Below are positions 1-7,987 of a stretch of DNA of 64,000 bases, piece after piece (position 1 is the stretch's first letter; every line of letters starts with the position of its first letter). Source of the stretch: Pelagihabitans sp947500445 (GTDB taxonomy: Bacteria; Bacteroidota; Bacteroidia; Flavobacteriales; Flavobacteriaceae); NCBI RefSeq assembly GCF_050589625.1, contig NZ_JBNGOP010000002.1, positions 124,001 through 188,000 on the forward strand, in the 5' to 3' direction. The notes below the pieces were generated by a model that saw only the letters and a program-made list of their open reading frames with translations, did no database searches and was not told where the DNA came from. The position numbers were made by a program, and so were the translations under genes.

Positions 1-957
1 GAGGTGGCCCGTAATTATATGGAGCTTCGCGGTGTTCAGAACCAGTTGACCATAGCCATGGAAAACCTCCATAGCCAACAGGAAACCTTTGAACTGACCG
101 AACGTTTGGCCAATGCCGGTACCAGCAATAGCTTGGATGTGTCCCGTGCCAAGGCACAATTGGAGACCACCCGTGCTACCATACCCCCCTTACGGGCGAC
201 CATAACGGCCATTATCAATCGGTTGAGCGTGCTGACCGGGAAAATTCCCGGCACCTTGGAAACCGATCTGCTCCAACAACGACCACTGCCATCACTGCCC
301 GTTTCGGTATTGGTAGGCAATTCGGTCGACCTTATCCATAGACGGCCCGACATTATGCGGGCAGAAAGTGAACTGGCGCAGCAAATAGCACGTTACAATA
401 TCAGCGTGGCGGAACTCTACCCAAAAATCACTTTCGGGGGCACCGTAGGCTTTTCGGCAATCGATTTCAACAGTTTTGGAGACAATGAGTCCTTCACTTG
501 GGGGCTCGCCCCATCCATAAACTGGGCGGCGTTCAATTTGGGGCGGGTCAAAAAAAACATAGACCAACAAGATGGGCTTACCCTGGCCCTAGTGAATTCC
601 TATGAAAAAACCGTGTTGCGGGCTTTGGAGGAAATAAACACCGCAATGAGCAACTATACGTTGGAATTGGAAAGACTGTCCATGTTAAAAGAAGCGGCCA
701 AGGCCAGCGCCGAAGCGGCCAAGTTTGCGGGACAGCGTTACGAAGCCGGATTGGACGATTTTTTGGACTATCTGAACGCGGAACAAACCTTGCTTATCGC
801 CCAAAATCAATTGGCCATAAGCGAAACACGCTCCGCCACTAACCTCATCGCAATTTACAAAGCATTGGGCGGCGGATGGGAAATCATTTCCGAGGAAGAA
901 ATAAACACCAAGTATGCTAAAATGAAGGAGAACGATAGTTCAAAAAACAAAAAATGA
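1..957 (+). CDS. Outer-membrane efflux protein, NodT/OprM type (5' end outside window)
   Basis: The frame is open through the left window edge, so only the last roughly 318 residues are seen and the true start lies upstream. The sequence has the typical NodT-family (TolC superfamily) features: a GTSNSLDVSRAKAQLE stretch, the RRPDI-AE-L motif near the middle of the visible part, then LYPKITFGGTVGFS, and a long C-terminal coiled-coil helix with GLDDFLDYLNAEQTLL. Such proteins are trimeric outer-membrane channels working with an RND pump and a periplasmic adaptor, which would be expected just upstream. The stop overlaps the next start by 4 bp, so translation is probably coupled. The visible part is too short to predict the exported substrate. 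Confidence 0.93.
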   Translation, partial: EVARNYMELRGVQNQLTIAMENLHSQQETFELTERLANAGTSNSLDVSRAKAQLETTRATIPPLRATITAIINRLSVLTGKIPGTLETDLLQQRPLPSLPVSVLVGNSVDLIHRRPDIMRAESELAQQIARYNISVAELYPKITFGGTVGFSAIDFNSFGDNESFTWGLAPSINWAAFNLGRVKKNIDQQDGLTLALVNSYEKTVLRALEEINTAMSNYTLELERLSMLKEAAKASAEAAKFAGQRYEAGLDDFLDYLNAEQTLLIAQNQLAISETRSATNLIAIYKALGGGWEIISEEEINTKYAKMKENDSSKNKK

Positions 958-1427
958 TAACGAACAATGCCGCTAGCCGAGTAGTAAAAATTGTTGGCCA
1001 AGACATGGTACACCCAAAAATCACAGAAAAAAGGACATTGACCATCGTTGAAAATTGCATCAATGCCATAAAACTTCAAAACATGCGTATCTTGGCTTCG
1101 TATCTTGGGAAAGATATACTCTTTATGGTCCATAAAGCCGACCGGAACAAGCTGCTATATGTGGGTATAGAAAAATTCTTTGCCGGTATCGGACAACTCT
1201 GCGGTATCTTGCAAAACGATAGTGCGAACATCGTTTGGGTCATAGAAGACCATAAAGTAGCACAGCTGGTCATCGCTCCATTAAAAGAAGCCCGCAACGC
1301 TATCGCACAGGCAATCGTGTATACCACGGAAAAGGATAAAATTAAAAAAGTAACACTCTTTTATGGCAATACCATACCGAATACGTATCGCACCATAACC
1401 CAAAACTTGAGCATTTATGAAAAATGA
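954..1427 (+). CDS. Small protein of 157 aa, possibly SnoaL/NTF2-like
   Basis: The start ATG overlaps the stop of the efflux gene in an ATGA arrangement, and its own end overlaps the next gene by 11 bp, so it sits inside a tightly packed operon. The protein has no signal peptide or membrane segment. The alternation of helix (around residues 25-45) with later beta-rich stretches, and its place next to SDR and VOC genes, would fit a SnoaL-like (NTF2-fold) protein, but I see no diagnostic motif. Treat the family assignment as a guess; the gene itself is well supported by overlap and frame. Confidence 0.6.
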   Translation: MITNNAASRVVKIVGQDMVHPKITEKRTLTIVENCINAIKLQNMRILASYLGKDILFMVHKADRNKLLYVGIEKFFAGIGQLCGILQNDSANIVWVIEDHKVAQLVIAPLKEARNAIAQAIVYTTEKDKIKKVTLFYGNTIPNTYRTITQNLSIYEK

Positions 1428-2088
1428 AGTTGTATTTATTTTAGGGGGAGGCAGCGGAATGGGATTGGCTACCGCAGCGGTTTTGATCCAAAATGGCTAT
1501 CAGGTAGTGATCTCCGGTAGAACGGAGACAACCTTGGTCAGGGTGTCAAAACGTTTGGGTCCAAATTGCACTTATGCCCTTGTTGACGCTTCGGATGCAG
1601 AACGGCTAAAAAGAACGCTCCTAGGTATCGGTAAAATAGACCATATCATTGTTACGATTTCGGTTAGGGCTAACGCGGGAGGAATACATAACACTTCCGA
1701 AGCGAATGCCAAAAAAGCGTTCCAACGGTTTTGGATAAGCTATAATGTGCTTCACCTTTCTTCAGAAGTATTGCAGAGAAACGGTTCCGTAACCTTAATA
1801 TCGGGAAGTAGTGCAAAAACACCTTTAAAAGGATATGGGGTTTGGGGAAGTTTACATGGCAGCTTGAACGCCCTGGTAAAGCAAGCGGCCATCGATCTTG
1901 CGCCGATAAGGATAAATGCAATTTCCCCTGGCGGGATAGGCATGAATCCCGATAGACAACTGACCGAACATAACGGTACGACCGAAAATGTAGCCCAAAT
2001 GATCTATGCGGTAGTTGGCAATGCCGCCGTTACGGCAACGGTCATCGATGTGGACGGAGGCGAACGTATGGGGACTTGGAACGGATAG
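1417..2088 (+). CDS. SDR-fold protein lacking catalytic Tyr/Lys (first of a tandem pair)
   Basis: A Rossmann-fold short-chain dehydrogenase of 223 aa. The cofactor motif GGGSGMG is at residues 10-16 and the structural Asn lies near 110. The Ser of the active site is present in LISGSS (about 129-132), and the PGG motif follows near 171. When the C-terminal helix is aligned on the family pattern YxxxKaaleslt, the Tyr and Lys positions are W143 and H147, so the standard proton-relay pair is missing. It overlaps the upstream gene by 11 bp. Known SDR subgroups without active-site residues exist and have undetermined functions, so it may bind a nucleotide or ligand, or use another chemistry. Confidence 0.85.
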   Translation: MKNEVVFILGGGSGMGLATAAVLIQNGYQVVISGRTETTLVRVSKRLGPNCTYALVDASDAERLKRTLLGIGKIDHIIVTISVRANAGGIHNTSEANAKKAFQRFWISYNVLHLSSEVLQRNGSVTLISGSSAKTPLKGYGVWGSLHGSLNALVKQAAIDLAPIRINAISPGGIGMNPDRQLTEHNGTTENVAQMIYAVVGNAAVTATVIDVDGGERMGTWNG

Positions 2089-2126
2089 AAAAAAGAAGGC
2101 CATTGTAAAACCTAAAATTTGATTGT

Positions 2127-2846
2127 ATGATCTCGGTAAAAAACAAAAAAGCGATCATCGTAGGGGCCTCCTCCGGTATCGGTCGTTCCCTTGCACACCT
2201 TTTTTCCGAAAAAGGAGCGATCGTGTATCTCCTGAGCAGAACCGAATCCAAACTAAAGGAAGTCCAAAACGAACTACCTGGAGAATCCCATATTTTTGCT
2301 ATGGACATGCTTAACGGTGATGCGGTCAACGCCGTATTCGACCAAATCGGTGCTTTTGATTTTTTAAGTTTTTCAGCGGTTTCGGATGAGACAAAGTTAA
2401 TGTCCCCCATAAAAAGTATGCCTACCGAAAAGGCGACACGGGGGTTACAAAAGTTTTGGGGAACGTTTAATGTGGCCAGAGCGGCCGCCAACCATATCTC
2501 CCAAGGAGGCGCCATGGTATTTACCTCGAGCATGTCCATTTACAGCCCCTCAAAAAGCGGAGCTTCCGTTATGAATGCCGCAAGTGCCGCAGTCGACATA
2601 TTTGCCAAATCCTTGGCCTTGGAAATTGCCCCTACCCGGGTAAATACCATAGCGCCCGGGGTTGTGGGAACCGGTGTTTGGACCAAAGCCGAAAAAGACC
2701 GTTATACCGATTGGGCCAAAGAAACCTTGCCCGTAAAACACCTTGGCACGCCCAAAGAACTGGCCCATGCGTTTTATATGACTTTGACCAACCCTTACAT
2801 GACCGGCAGTACGGTACTCGTCGACGGCGGATTACATTCATTATAA
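2127..2846 (+). CDS. SDR-fold protein lacking catalytic Tyr/Lys (second of a tandem pair)
   Basis: A 239-aa SDR with a canonical cofactor motif VGASSGIG (residues 12-19), an FNVARA segment near 114-119 and the Ser of FTSS. The conserved helix AAVDIFAKSLALE followed by RVNTIAPG fixes the register; it places M149 and S153 where the catalytic Tyr and Lys should be. A YSPSK string at 139-143 is ten residues too early to be the active site. It lies 38 bp after the first SDR in the same direction and is a divergent paralogue of it. Its substrate is unknown. The pair could act as a heterodimer, which is inference. Confidence 0.86.
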   Translation: MISVKNKKAIIVGASSGIGRSLAHLFSEKGAIVYLLSRTESKLKEVQNELPGESHIFAMDMLNGDAVNAVFDQIGAFDFLSFSAVSDETKLMSPIKSMPTEKATRGLQKFWGTFNVARAAANHISQGGAMVFTSSMSIYSPSKSGASVMNAASAAVDIFAKSLALEIAPTRVNTIAPGVVGTGVWTKAEKDRYTDWAKETLPVKHLGTPKELAHAFYMTLTNPYMTGSTVLVDGGLHSL

Positions 2847-3056
2847 AGTATCATAAAGGATGACCGATGGCTTGTAAGCCAATGCCTGACGGATGGGAAA
2901 TTTTGATCGATTTCTTTCTTGATATCGAACGAATCGCATTAGCCCCTGTTTCTTCTCGACTATGGGTTAAAGGGTTCCGAAGAATAGAAAAGAGGAAACG
3001 AACCAAGTTTAGAGAACACAAAAGCAGCTTTATATGAATTTGTTAGAAAACAAAAA

Positions 3057-3599
3057 ATGAAAAGCAATACACTTAAGATCACGGATATATGGGCAAAAAC
3101 ATTTCAAATCTGTTGGGTTACCAATGACTTGGAAAAAGCAATGGAAAAGCTAAAATATAAATTCGATATTCCTAAATTTTTGGTCATGAGGGATGTTCCC
3201 TTCGAAAATCAACGCTACAAGGGTCAGCACGATTCGAATGCAAAGGTAAACGCCGCCTGGGCCAATGGCGGCAACATCAATTTAGAGCTGGTCCATCCCT
3301 TGGAAGGGTTTCCCTTGGAGCTATATGGGGCCGCATTGAAGAAGAATTCCTTTGACCTTCAATTTCATCATATGGGTACAAGGTTCGATAACGACCTACA
3401 GGGCTATACGGATGCCGTTGATCTGCTTGAAGCAAAAGGTTTTGAAAGTACCTTTTCCGCTGGTATTACCGGTATCTCAAAATTCTGCTATTTTGACATG
3501 CGAGAACTCCTTGGGCACTATTTGGAGTTGATCTATTTCAACCAAGAGGGCGTCCAATTTATGGACACCCTGGTTACCGGCGAATTCGATGGGGAATAA
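3057..3599 (+). CDS. VOC-family (glyoxalase/dioxygenase fold) protein
   Basis: A 180-aa soluble protein with the two-module layout of the vicinal-oxygen-chelate superfamily. The first beta-alpha-beta unit starts with QICWVTNDLEKAMEKL. The second ends with GHYLELIYF, whose Glu is the usual metal ligand of the last strand. Candidate metal residues are H near LQFHHMG and that Glu. The family contains glyoxalases, epimerases and extradiol dioxygenases, so no exact reaction can be named. It is 210 bp downstream of the SDR pair, in the same direction, and may belong to the same pathway. Its stop codon is the first base triplet of a dispersed inverted-repeat element. Confidence 0.75.
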   Translation: MKSNTLKITDIWAKTFQICWVTNDLEKAMEKLKYKFDIPKFLVMRDVPFENQRYKGQHDSNAKVNAAWANGGNINLELVHPLEGFPLELYGAALKKNSFDLQFHHMGTRFDNDLQGYTDAVDLLEAKGFESTFSAGITGISKFCYFDMRELLGHYLELIYFNQEGVQFMDTLVTGEFDGE

Positions 3600-3762
3600 T
3601 ACCATTTTAACTTTGAAATCGCGCATATAGAAATTGAATTATTTTTTAGTTGTTCGAGGCAAAAAATCTAAGCATAGCCTTAGCTACGGTTATATTTTTT
3701 AACGAAGAACAGCTGAAAAAGAAACGATTTATTAGTGCTATTTCAAAGTTAAAATGGTATTA
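3597..3762. repeat. MITE-like palindromic element, copy 1
   Basis: Bases 3597-3619 (taataccattttaacttt...) are the reverse complement of 3740-3762, giving a terminal inverted repeat of about 23 bp around a core of about 120 bp. The core carries agcatagccttagctacggt. The same element is found inverted at 18814-18972, and a more diverged copy in this orientation lies at 53898-54054. It encodes no protein. The left repeat includes the stop codon of the VOC gene, so it forms that gene's 3' end and may act as a terminator or RNA-stabilising hairpin. Confidence 0.85.
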
Positions 3763-3866
3763 AACCTACAGTATTTTCCTCGGCATGTTAAAACACGGGG
3801 GAAGTACCCCTCCGAAAAAAGGGATATCCCCTGTGCACTATTTTTTGTTTTTGTAATTTTAAAAAG

Positions 3867-4775
3867 GTGAAACACTTTTCTACACTACGGGAATATTGCG
3901 AAGGCATTCAGATATCCGCCCCCAAATGGGACGGTTTTGACATCCGAAGCTTTGAGGACAATATGAAAACCGTACGGCAACAGATGCCCCCCTTCAAACA
4001 CGAATTCTATGCCGTAGCGATCAAGTTGGATGGCGGCGGTTTTGCCAAAACCGGCAACTACTCTACCGAAAATTTAAACGTTACAATTTTCTTCAATTCG
4101 CCCTATCAGATTCTGCAGTGGGACATCCCCCCCGATTGGAAGGGTTTTTATATTATTTTTTCCGAGGATTTTTATCGAAATACCCTTTCACAAAAACGCA
4201 TCACAGAGCAGTATCCCTTTCTATTGGCCTATAGAACAGCGCCGATATCCCTTACTGAAAAGGAAGCGGAACCCATTACCAAAATGTTCATGGATATGTT
4301 CGAAGAACACGCTATGGACCTCCCTACCGGTAAAACGATCATCAGGCACTATATCCACATTATGCTACATAAGGTGGCGCGCAACTACACCTCCGCAGCG
4401 GTCGATGGTACTTCCTACAATGAACGTTCACAAGATCTACATCTAGTCAGTCGGTTTAAATCCCTTTTGGAAATCGGCTTTCATCCCGATCAGGCATATG
4501 ACGAATTGCGACCGCATCAAGTACAGTACTACGCGGACAAACTGTCCTTACACCCCAACCATTTTAATGCGGTCATAAAACGGATTACGGATATTTCGGC
4601 ATCGGAACATATCTACCGTCATATTCTTTCCTTGGCAAAATCCAAACTTCTGAACACCGACAAATCGGTTAAAGAAATTGCTTTTGAGCTATACTACAAC
4701 TACCCGAACCATTTTGCCATTTTTTTTAAAAAACAAATGGGAATGACACCCTCGCAATACCGAAAATCAGTTTAA
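3867..4775 (+). CDS. AraC-family transcriptional regulator
   Basis: A 302-aa regulator starting at GTG, preceded by a purine-rich aaaaag that could serve as ribosome-binding site. The N-terminal 190 residues form a cupin-like sensor region without membrane segments. The C-terminal 100 residues carry two helix-turn-helices: the first includes YADKLSLHPNHFNAVIKRITDISASEHI, and the second contains VKEIAFELYYNYPNHFAIFFKKQMGMTPSQYR, the family signature. It lies 5' of, and in the same direction as, the hydrolase fusion and aldo/keto reductase and is the likely regulator of those genes. The effector is unknown. Confidence 0.93.
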   Translation: MKHFSTLREYCEGIQISAPKWDGFDIRSFEDNMKTVRQQMPPFKHEFYAVAIKLDGGGFAKTGNYSTENLNVTIFFNSPYQILQWDIPPDWKGFYIIFSEDFYRNTLSQKRITEQYPFLLAYRTAPISLTEKEAEPITKMFMDMFEEHAMDLPTGKTIIRHYIHIMLHKVARNYTSAAVDGTSYNERSQDLHLVSRFKSLLEIGFHPDQAYDELRPHQVQYYADKLSLHPNHFNAVIKRITDISASEHIYRHILSLAKSKLLNTDKSVKEIAFELYYNYPNHFAIFFKKQMGMTPSQYRKSV

Positions 4776-4899
4776 AAAGCGGGCGCAACCTCCTTTACTA
4801 CCAATCAAACTTTGAATTCCGTACTTCTCGCTATAGATCGCTTAGCACAACGGTCTTTCCCTTGCCATAGCTTTGTACCAACAAATAAAAACAACGGTG

Positions 4900-6816
4900 A
4901 TGAAAACAATCATAATAGGAATATTAGCCTTCGGACTTTTTGCCTTTAAAAATGAGAAAAGCAATTCAACAACAAAAAAAAGAACAGCTATGGAAATTTT
5001 GAAAACACCAAAAACGGCTGCGGAACAAGCAACGGTAATCAAGGTTTTGGAAACGTTGTTCGCAGAAACGGATAACAGAAATTGGGATGTAGTAACAGGG
5101 CTTATGTCCGATTCGGTATATATCGATTACAGTGGTTTGGGAGGAGCACCCGGATTTAGTACGCCCCAAGCTATCGTAAACGGCTGGCAAAAGCTGCTTC
5201 CAGGCTTTGATCGAACGGTACATCACCTGCACAATTTTACCGTTGCCGTTGCCGGAAACCGCGCTACCGGCAATTTTGAAGGTATCGCTACACATTATCT
5301 GGCCAATGAGGAATGGACCGTATTTGCGGGATATGATACCGAATTCATAAAAAAAGAAGGACAATGGAAATTGGCCCGTATCGACCTTAGCCTTTATGGA
5401 CAATATGGAAACCTAGGGTTGCCGCAGAAGGCTATGGAAGCGGTTGCGAACGGAACGATTTCCGATTTTACCGAAGTAGATGCGTCCAAAACAAAGCCCT
5501 TGGAAGCTTTTTTCATGGCCCTTGAAAAAGGGAATTTAGAAAACGTGCTCGCAACAATGGCGCCCAACGCCGTTCAAAAAATGCCCTTGTCCCCTGAAAA
5601 TTTCCCAAAAACCTTGAACGGGATAGCGGAACTCAAAAAACAATACACAAGTGTTATGGCCTACACCCAAAAGTATGAACGGGAATATTTTGCAACACAA
5701 AATCCGAATGTGGTTTTGGTAAAATACAAGGGTACGATCACCACCACCGAAGGAAAACCTTACAATAACGCTTATGTAGGCATATTCACGCTTGACAACA
5801 AGGGTAAAATAGTCACGTTTATCGAATACTTCAATCCCAAGATTTTACTTGCTAGTTGGCCGGGACTGCAACCGGCAACATACTCCATGCATGAGGCCGG
5901 TGCCAGAACCGATTCGGGTGTTACTATGGAAACGGTACAGTTTTTTAGTAACGGAATGCAATTGAAAGGACACTTGTTTTTACCGCCCAACTTCAACGCC
6001 GATGAAAAGTACCCCACAGCCTTGGTAACCGGAAGTTGGACGAGCGTAAAGGAGCAAATGCCAGATGAATATGCCAGTATTATGGCCTTGGAAGGCTTTA
6101 TCACCTTGACCTTCGATTTTACCGGCTTTGGAGAAAGTGAGGGCCAGCCACGATTTGTAGAGGATTACCGCTTGAAAATTGCCGATATAAAGGCAGCGGT
6201 CGATTATCTGGAGGGGCATTCCAACGTAGACATGGAAAATCTCACCGGTTTGGGGGTATGTGCCAGTTCGGGTTACATGGCCCACGCCACTGCCAAGGAT
6301 AGGAGAATCACCAAACTGGTACTGGTAGCGCCCTGGCTGCACGATGCCGATATTGCCAAGCATATTTATGATATGCGCCCCGGTGGAACCGAAGGTTTGC
6401 TCGCTTCCGCCAAGGCCGCGAAAGAAAAATATGCCACCACGGGCATAATGGACTATGTGCTTGCAGCGAGTGAGTTGGACCCCTTAAGCGCCATGTACGT
6501 TCCGGAAAACGCCTTTGACTATTACCTGAACCCCGCAAAGGCGGCCGGCCCCAAATATGATAATTTATTTGCCGTGAGCAGTTGGGAACCTTGGTTGACG
6601 TTCGATGGTATCAGTGCCGGTAAAGAAATTACACAACCGGTATTTATCGTTCATAGTGAAAGTGGCGCCCTGCCTCAAGGGACCAAAGCCTTCTACGGCC
6701 ATTTAAAAGGCAAAAAAGACATCAAATGGCACAATGAATTCAACCAACAACAGCTATACTTCGATAAAAATGCCGTGAATACGGTCATGAGCGAAGTAGT
6801 AACCTATTTGAAATAA
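4900..6816 (+). CDS. Exported NTF2-NTF2-alpha/beta-hydrolase fusion with Cys nucleophile
   Basis: The frame is open from a TTG at 4873. I start at ATG 4900 because it gives a clean hydrophobic leader (MKTIIIGILAFGLFAF), giving 638 aa. Two SnoaL/NTF2-like domains follow (about residues 30-180 and 195-325), then an alpha/beta hydrolase (about 345-638). The nucleophile elbow reads GVCASSG, which puts Cys454 where Ser is usual, as in some dienelactone-hydrolase-like and YcjY/FrsA-like proteins. The catalytic His expected a few residues before the last helix is not evident (NQQQLYFD). The triple fusion is unusual, and its substrate is unknown. An aldo/keto reductase starts 25 bp downstream. Confidence 0.82.
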   Translation: MKTIIIGILAFGLFAFKNEKSNSTTKKRTAMEILKTPKTAAEQATVIKVLETLFAETDNRNWDVVTGLMSDSVYIDYSGLGGAPGFSTPQAIVNGWQKLLPGFDRTVHHLHNFTVAVAGNRATGNFEGIATHYLANEEWTVFAGYDTEFIKKEGQWKLARIDLSLYGQYGNLGLPQKAMEAVANGTISDFTEVDASKTKPLEAFFMALEKGNLENVLATMAPNAVQKMPLSPENFPKTLNGIAELKKQYTSVMAYTQKYEREYFATQNPNVVLVKYKGTITTTEGKPYNNAYVGIFTLDNKGKIVTFIEYFNPKILLASWPGLQPATYSMHEAGARTDSGVTMETVQFFSNGMQLKGHLFLPPNFNADEKYPTALVTGSWTSVKEQMPDEYASIMALEGFITLTFDFTGFGESEGQPRFVEDYRLKIADIKAAVDYLEGHSNVDMENLTGLGVCASSGYMAHATAKDRRITKLVLVAPWLHDADIAKHIYDMRPGGTEGLLASAKAAKEKYATTGIMDYVLAASELDPLSAMYVPENAFDYYLNPAKAAGPKYDNLFAVSSWEPWLTFDGISAGKEITQPVFIVHSESGALPQGTKAFYGHLKGKKDIKWHNEFNQQQLYFDKNAVNTVMSEVVTYLK

Positions 6817-6841
6817 GAACAACTTTTTAAAACTACATATT

Positions 6842-7882
6842 ATGAAATACAGATTATTGGGAAACACAGGATTAAAAGTATCGGAAGTTGCCTTGGGAAC
6901 GATGACCTTTGGAACAGAAGCGGGATGGGGTGCCGATAAGGAGACAAGCAAAAAAATGTTCGACGCCTACACCAAAGCCGGTGGAAACTTTATCGACACG
7001 GCAAATGAGATATATACCGGCGGAACCAGTGAAAAATTTGTGGGAGCGTTTATTAAAAGTGAACGGGACTCCCTCGTTTTGGGAACCAAGTACACCGATG
7101 CAATGCCGGGAAACGACCCAAATTTAGCCGGTAACAGCCGTAAGAGCATGATGCGGTCCCTTCACAGAAGCTTAAAGCGTTTGGACACCGATTACATCGA
7201 TATCTTTTGGTTGCATTCTTGGGATTTTTTATCGCCCGTGGAAGAGGTCATGCGCTCCCTTGACGATATGATAAAACAAGGAAAAATATTGTATTTGGGA
7301 ATCTCCGATGCCCCTGCATGGGTCATCTCCAAAGCGAATATGTATGCCCGTCAAAATGGATTAACAGCGTTTGATGCCTCACAGATCGAATACAGCTTGA
7401 TCCAAAGAACAGGAGAGCGGGAATTGTTGCCTATGGCAAAAGCGGAAGGGATGACCACCTTGGGATGGTCACCATTATCGTCCGGTATCCTTACTGGAAA
7501 GTATAACGACACATCCAGTAAAGAAAAGGGCAATAGAAGATTGGACAAGTCGGAGTTCGCAGCCTTATCGGAACGGAATTTGGGCATCGCAGCAAAGGTG
7601 ATGGAAGTTGCTAAAAAAAACAATGTAAGCCCCTCTACCGTTGCCATTAGTTTTGTAAAACAACAGGGCATCATTCCAATACTTGGAGGTACTAAGCTTA
7701 GCCATATCGAATCGAATTTAAAAGGTATCGATTTTGAAATTCCGGAGGAAGATATGGCGCTATTGAAAACAGAGAGTACCATCGAAATGGGCTTTCCACA
7801 CGATTTTCTCAAGGCAACACAAGCGGTCACCTATGGTGGTCAGCTTGAAAATATTGTTCACGATCGCCCCAATGTGTATTAA
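6842..7882 (+). CDS. Aldo/keto reductase
   Basis: A 346-aa NADPH-dependent TIM-barrel oxidoreductase. The catalytic tetrad is visible: Asp in FIDTAN, Tyr in EIYTGGTSEKFVG, Lys in LGTKYTD and His in WLHSWD. The cofactor segment ILGGTKLSHIESNL lies near the C-terminus. It most resembles the YhdN/Tas-like branch acting on aldehydes and ketones, and the real substrate is unknown. It lies 25 bp behind the hydrolase fusion, so the two are probably co-transcribed and possibly act in sequence under the upstream AraC regulator. Confidence 0.93.
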   Translation: MKYRLLGNTGLKVSEVALGTMTFGTEAGWGADKETSKKMFDAYTKAGGNFIDTANEIYTGGTSEKFVGAFIKSERDSLVLGTKYTDAMPGNDPNLAGNSRKSMMRSLHRSLKRLDTDYIDIFWLHSWDFLSPVEEVMRSLDDMIKQGKILYLGISDAPAWVISKANMYARQNGLTAFDASQIEYSLIQRTGERELLPMAKAEGMTTLGWSPLSSGILTGKYNDTSSKEKGNRRLDKSEFAALSERNLGIAAKVMEVAKKNNVSPSTVAISFVKQQGIIPILGGTKLSHIESNLKGIDFEIPEEDMALLKTESTIEMGFPHDFLKATQAVTYGGQLENIVHDRPNVY

Positions 7883-7905
7883 CCGATATACCCTCTAAAA
7901 CACAG

Positions 7906-7941
7906 AACATGACCGGTGCCCGAAAAGGCATCGGTTATGTT
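7906..7941. terminator. Hairpin between convergent genes
   Basis: An imperfect inverted repeat pairs AACATgACCGgTGCC with GGCAtCGGTtATGTT around the loop cgaaaa. It sits between the aldo/keto reductase and the convergent acyltransferase. There is no long T tract, so it may work in both directions as a weak terminator. Confidence 0.5.
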
Positions 7942-7987
7942 ATTTGGCATAGGCCTGTACATCGATCGTATTCCTATGGTAATCATA

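Noticed and set aside
2541..2560. YSPSK string in the second SDR as a catalytic YxxxK
   Set aside because: It is ten residues too close to the N-terminus; the conserved AAVDIFAKSLALE helix and RVNTIAPG motif place the active site at M149/S153.
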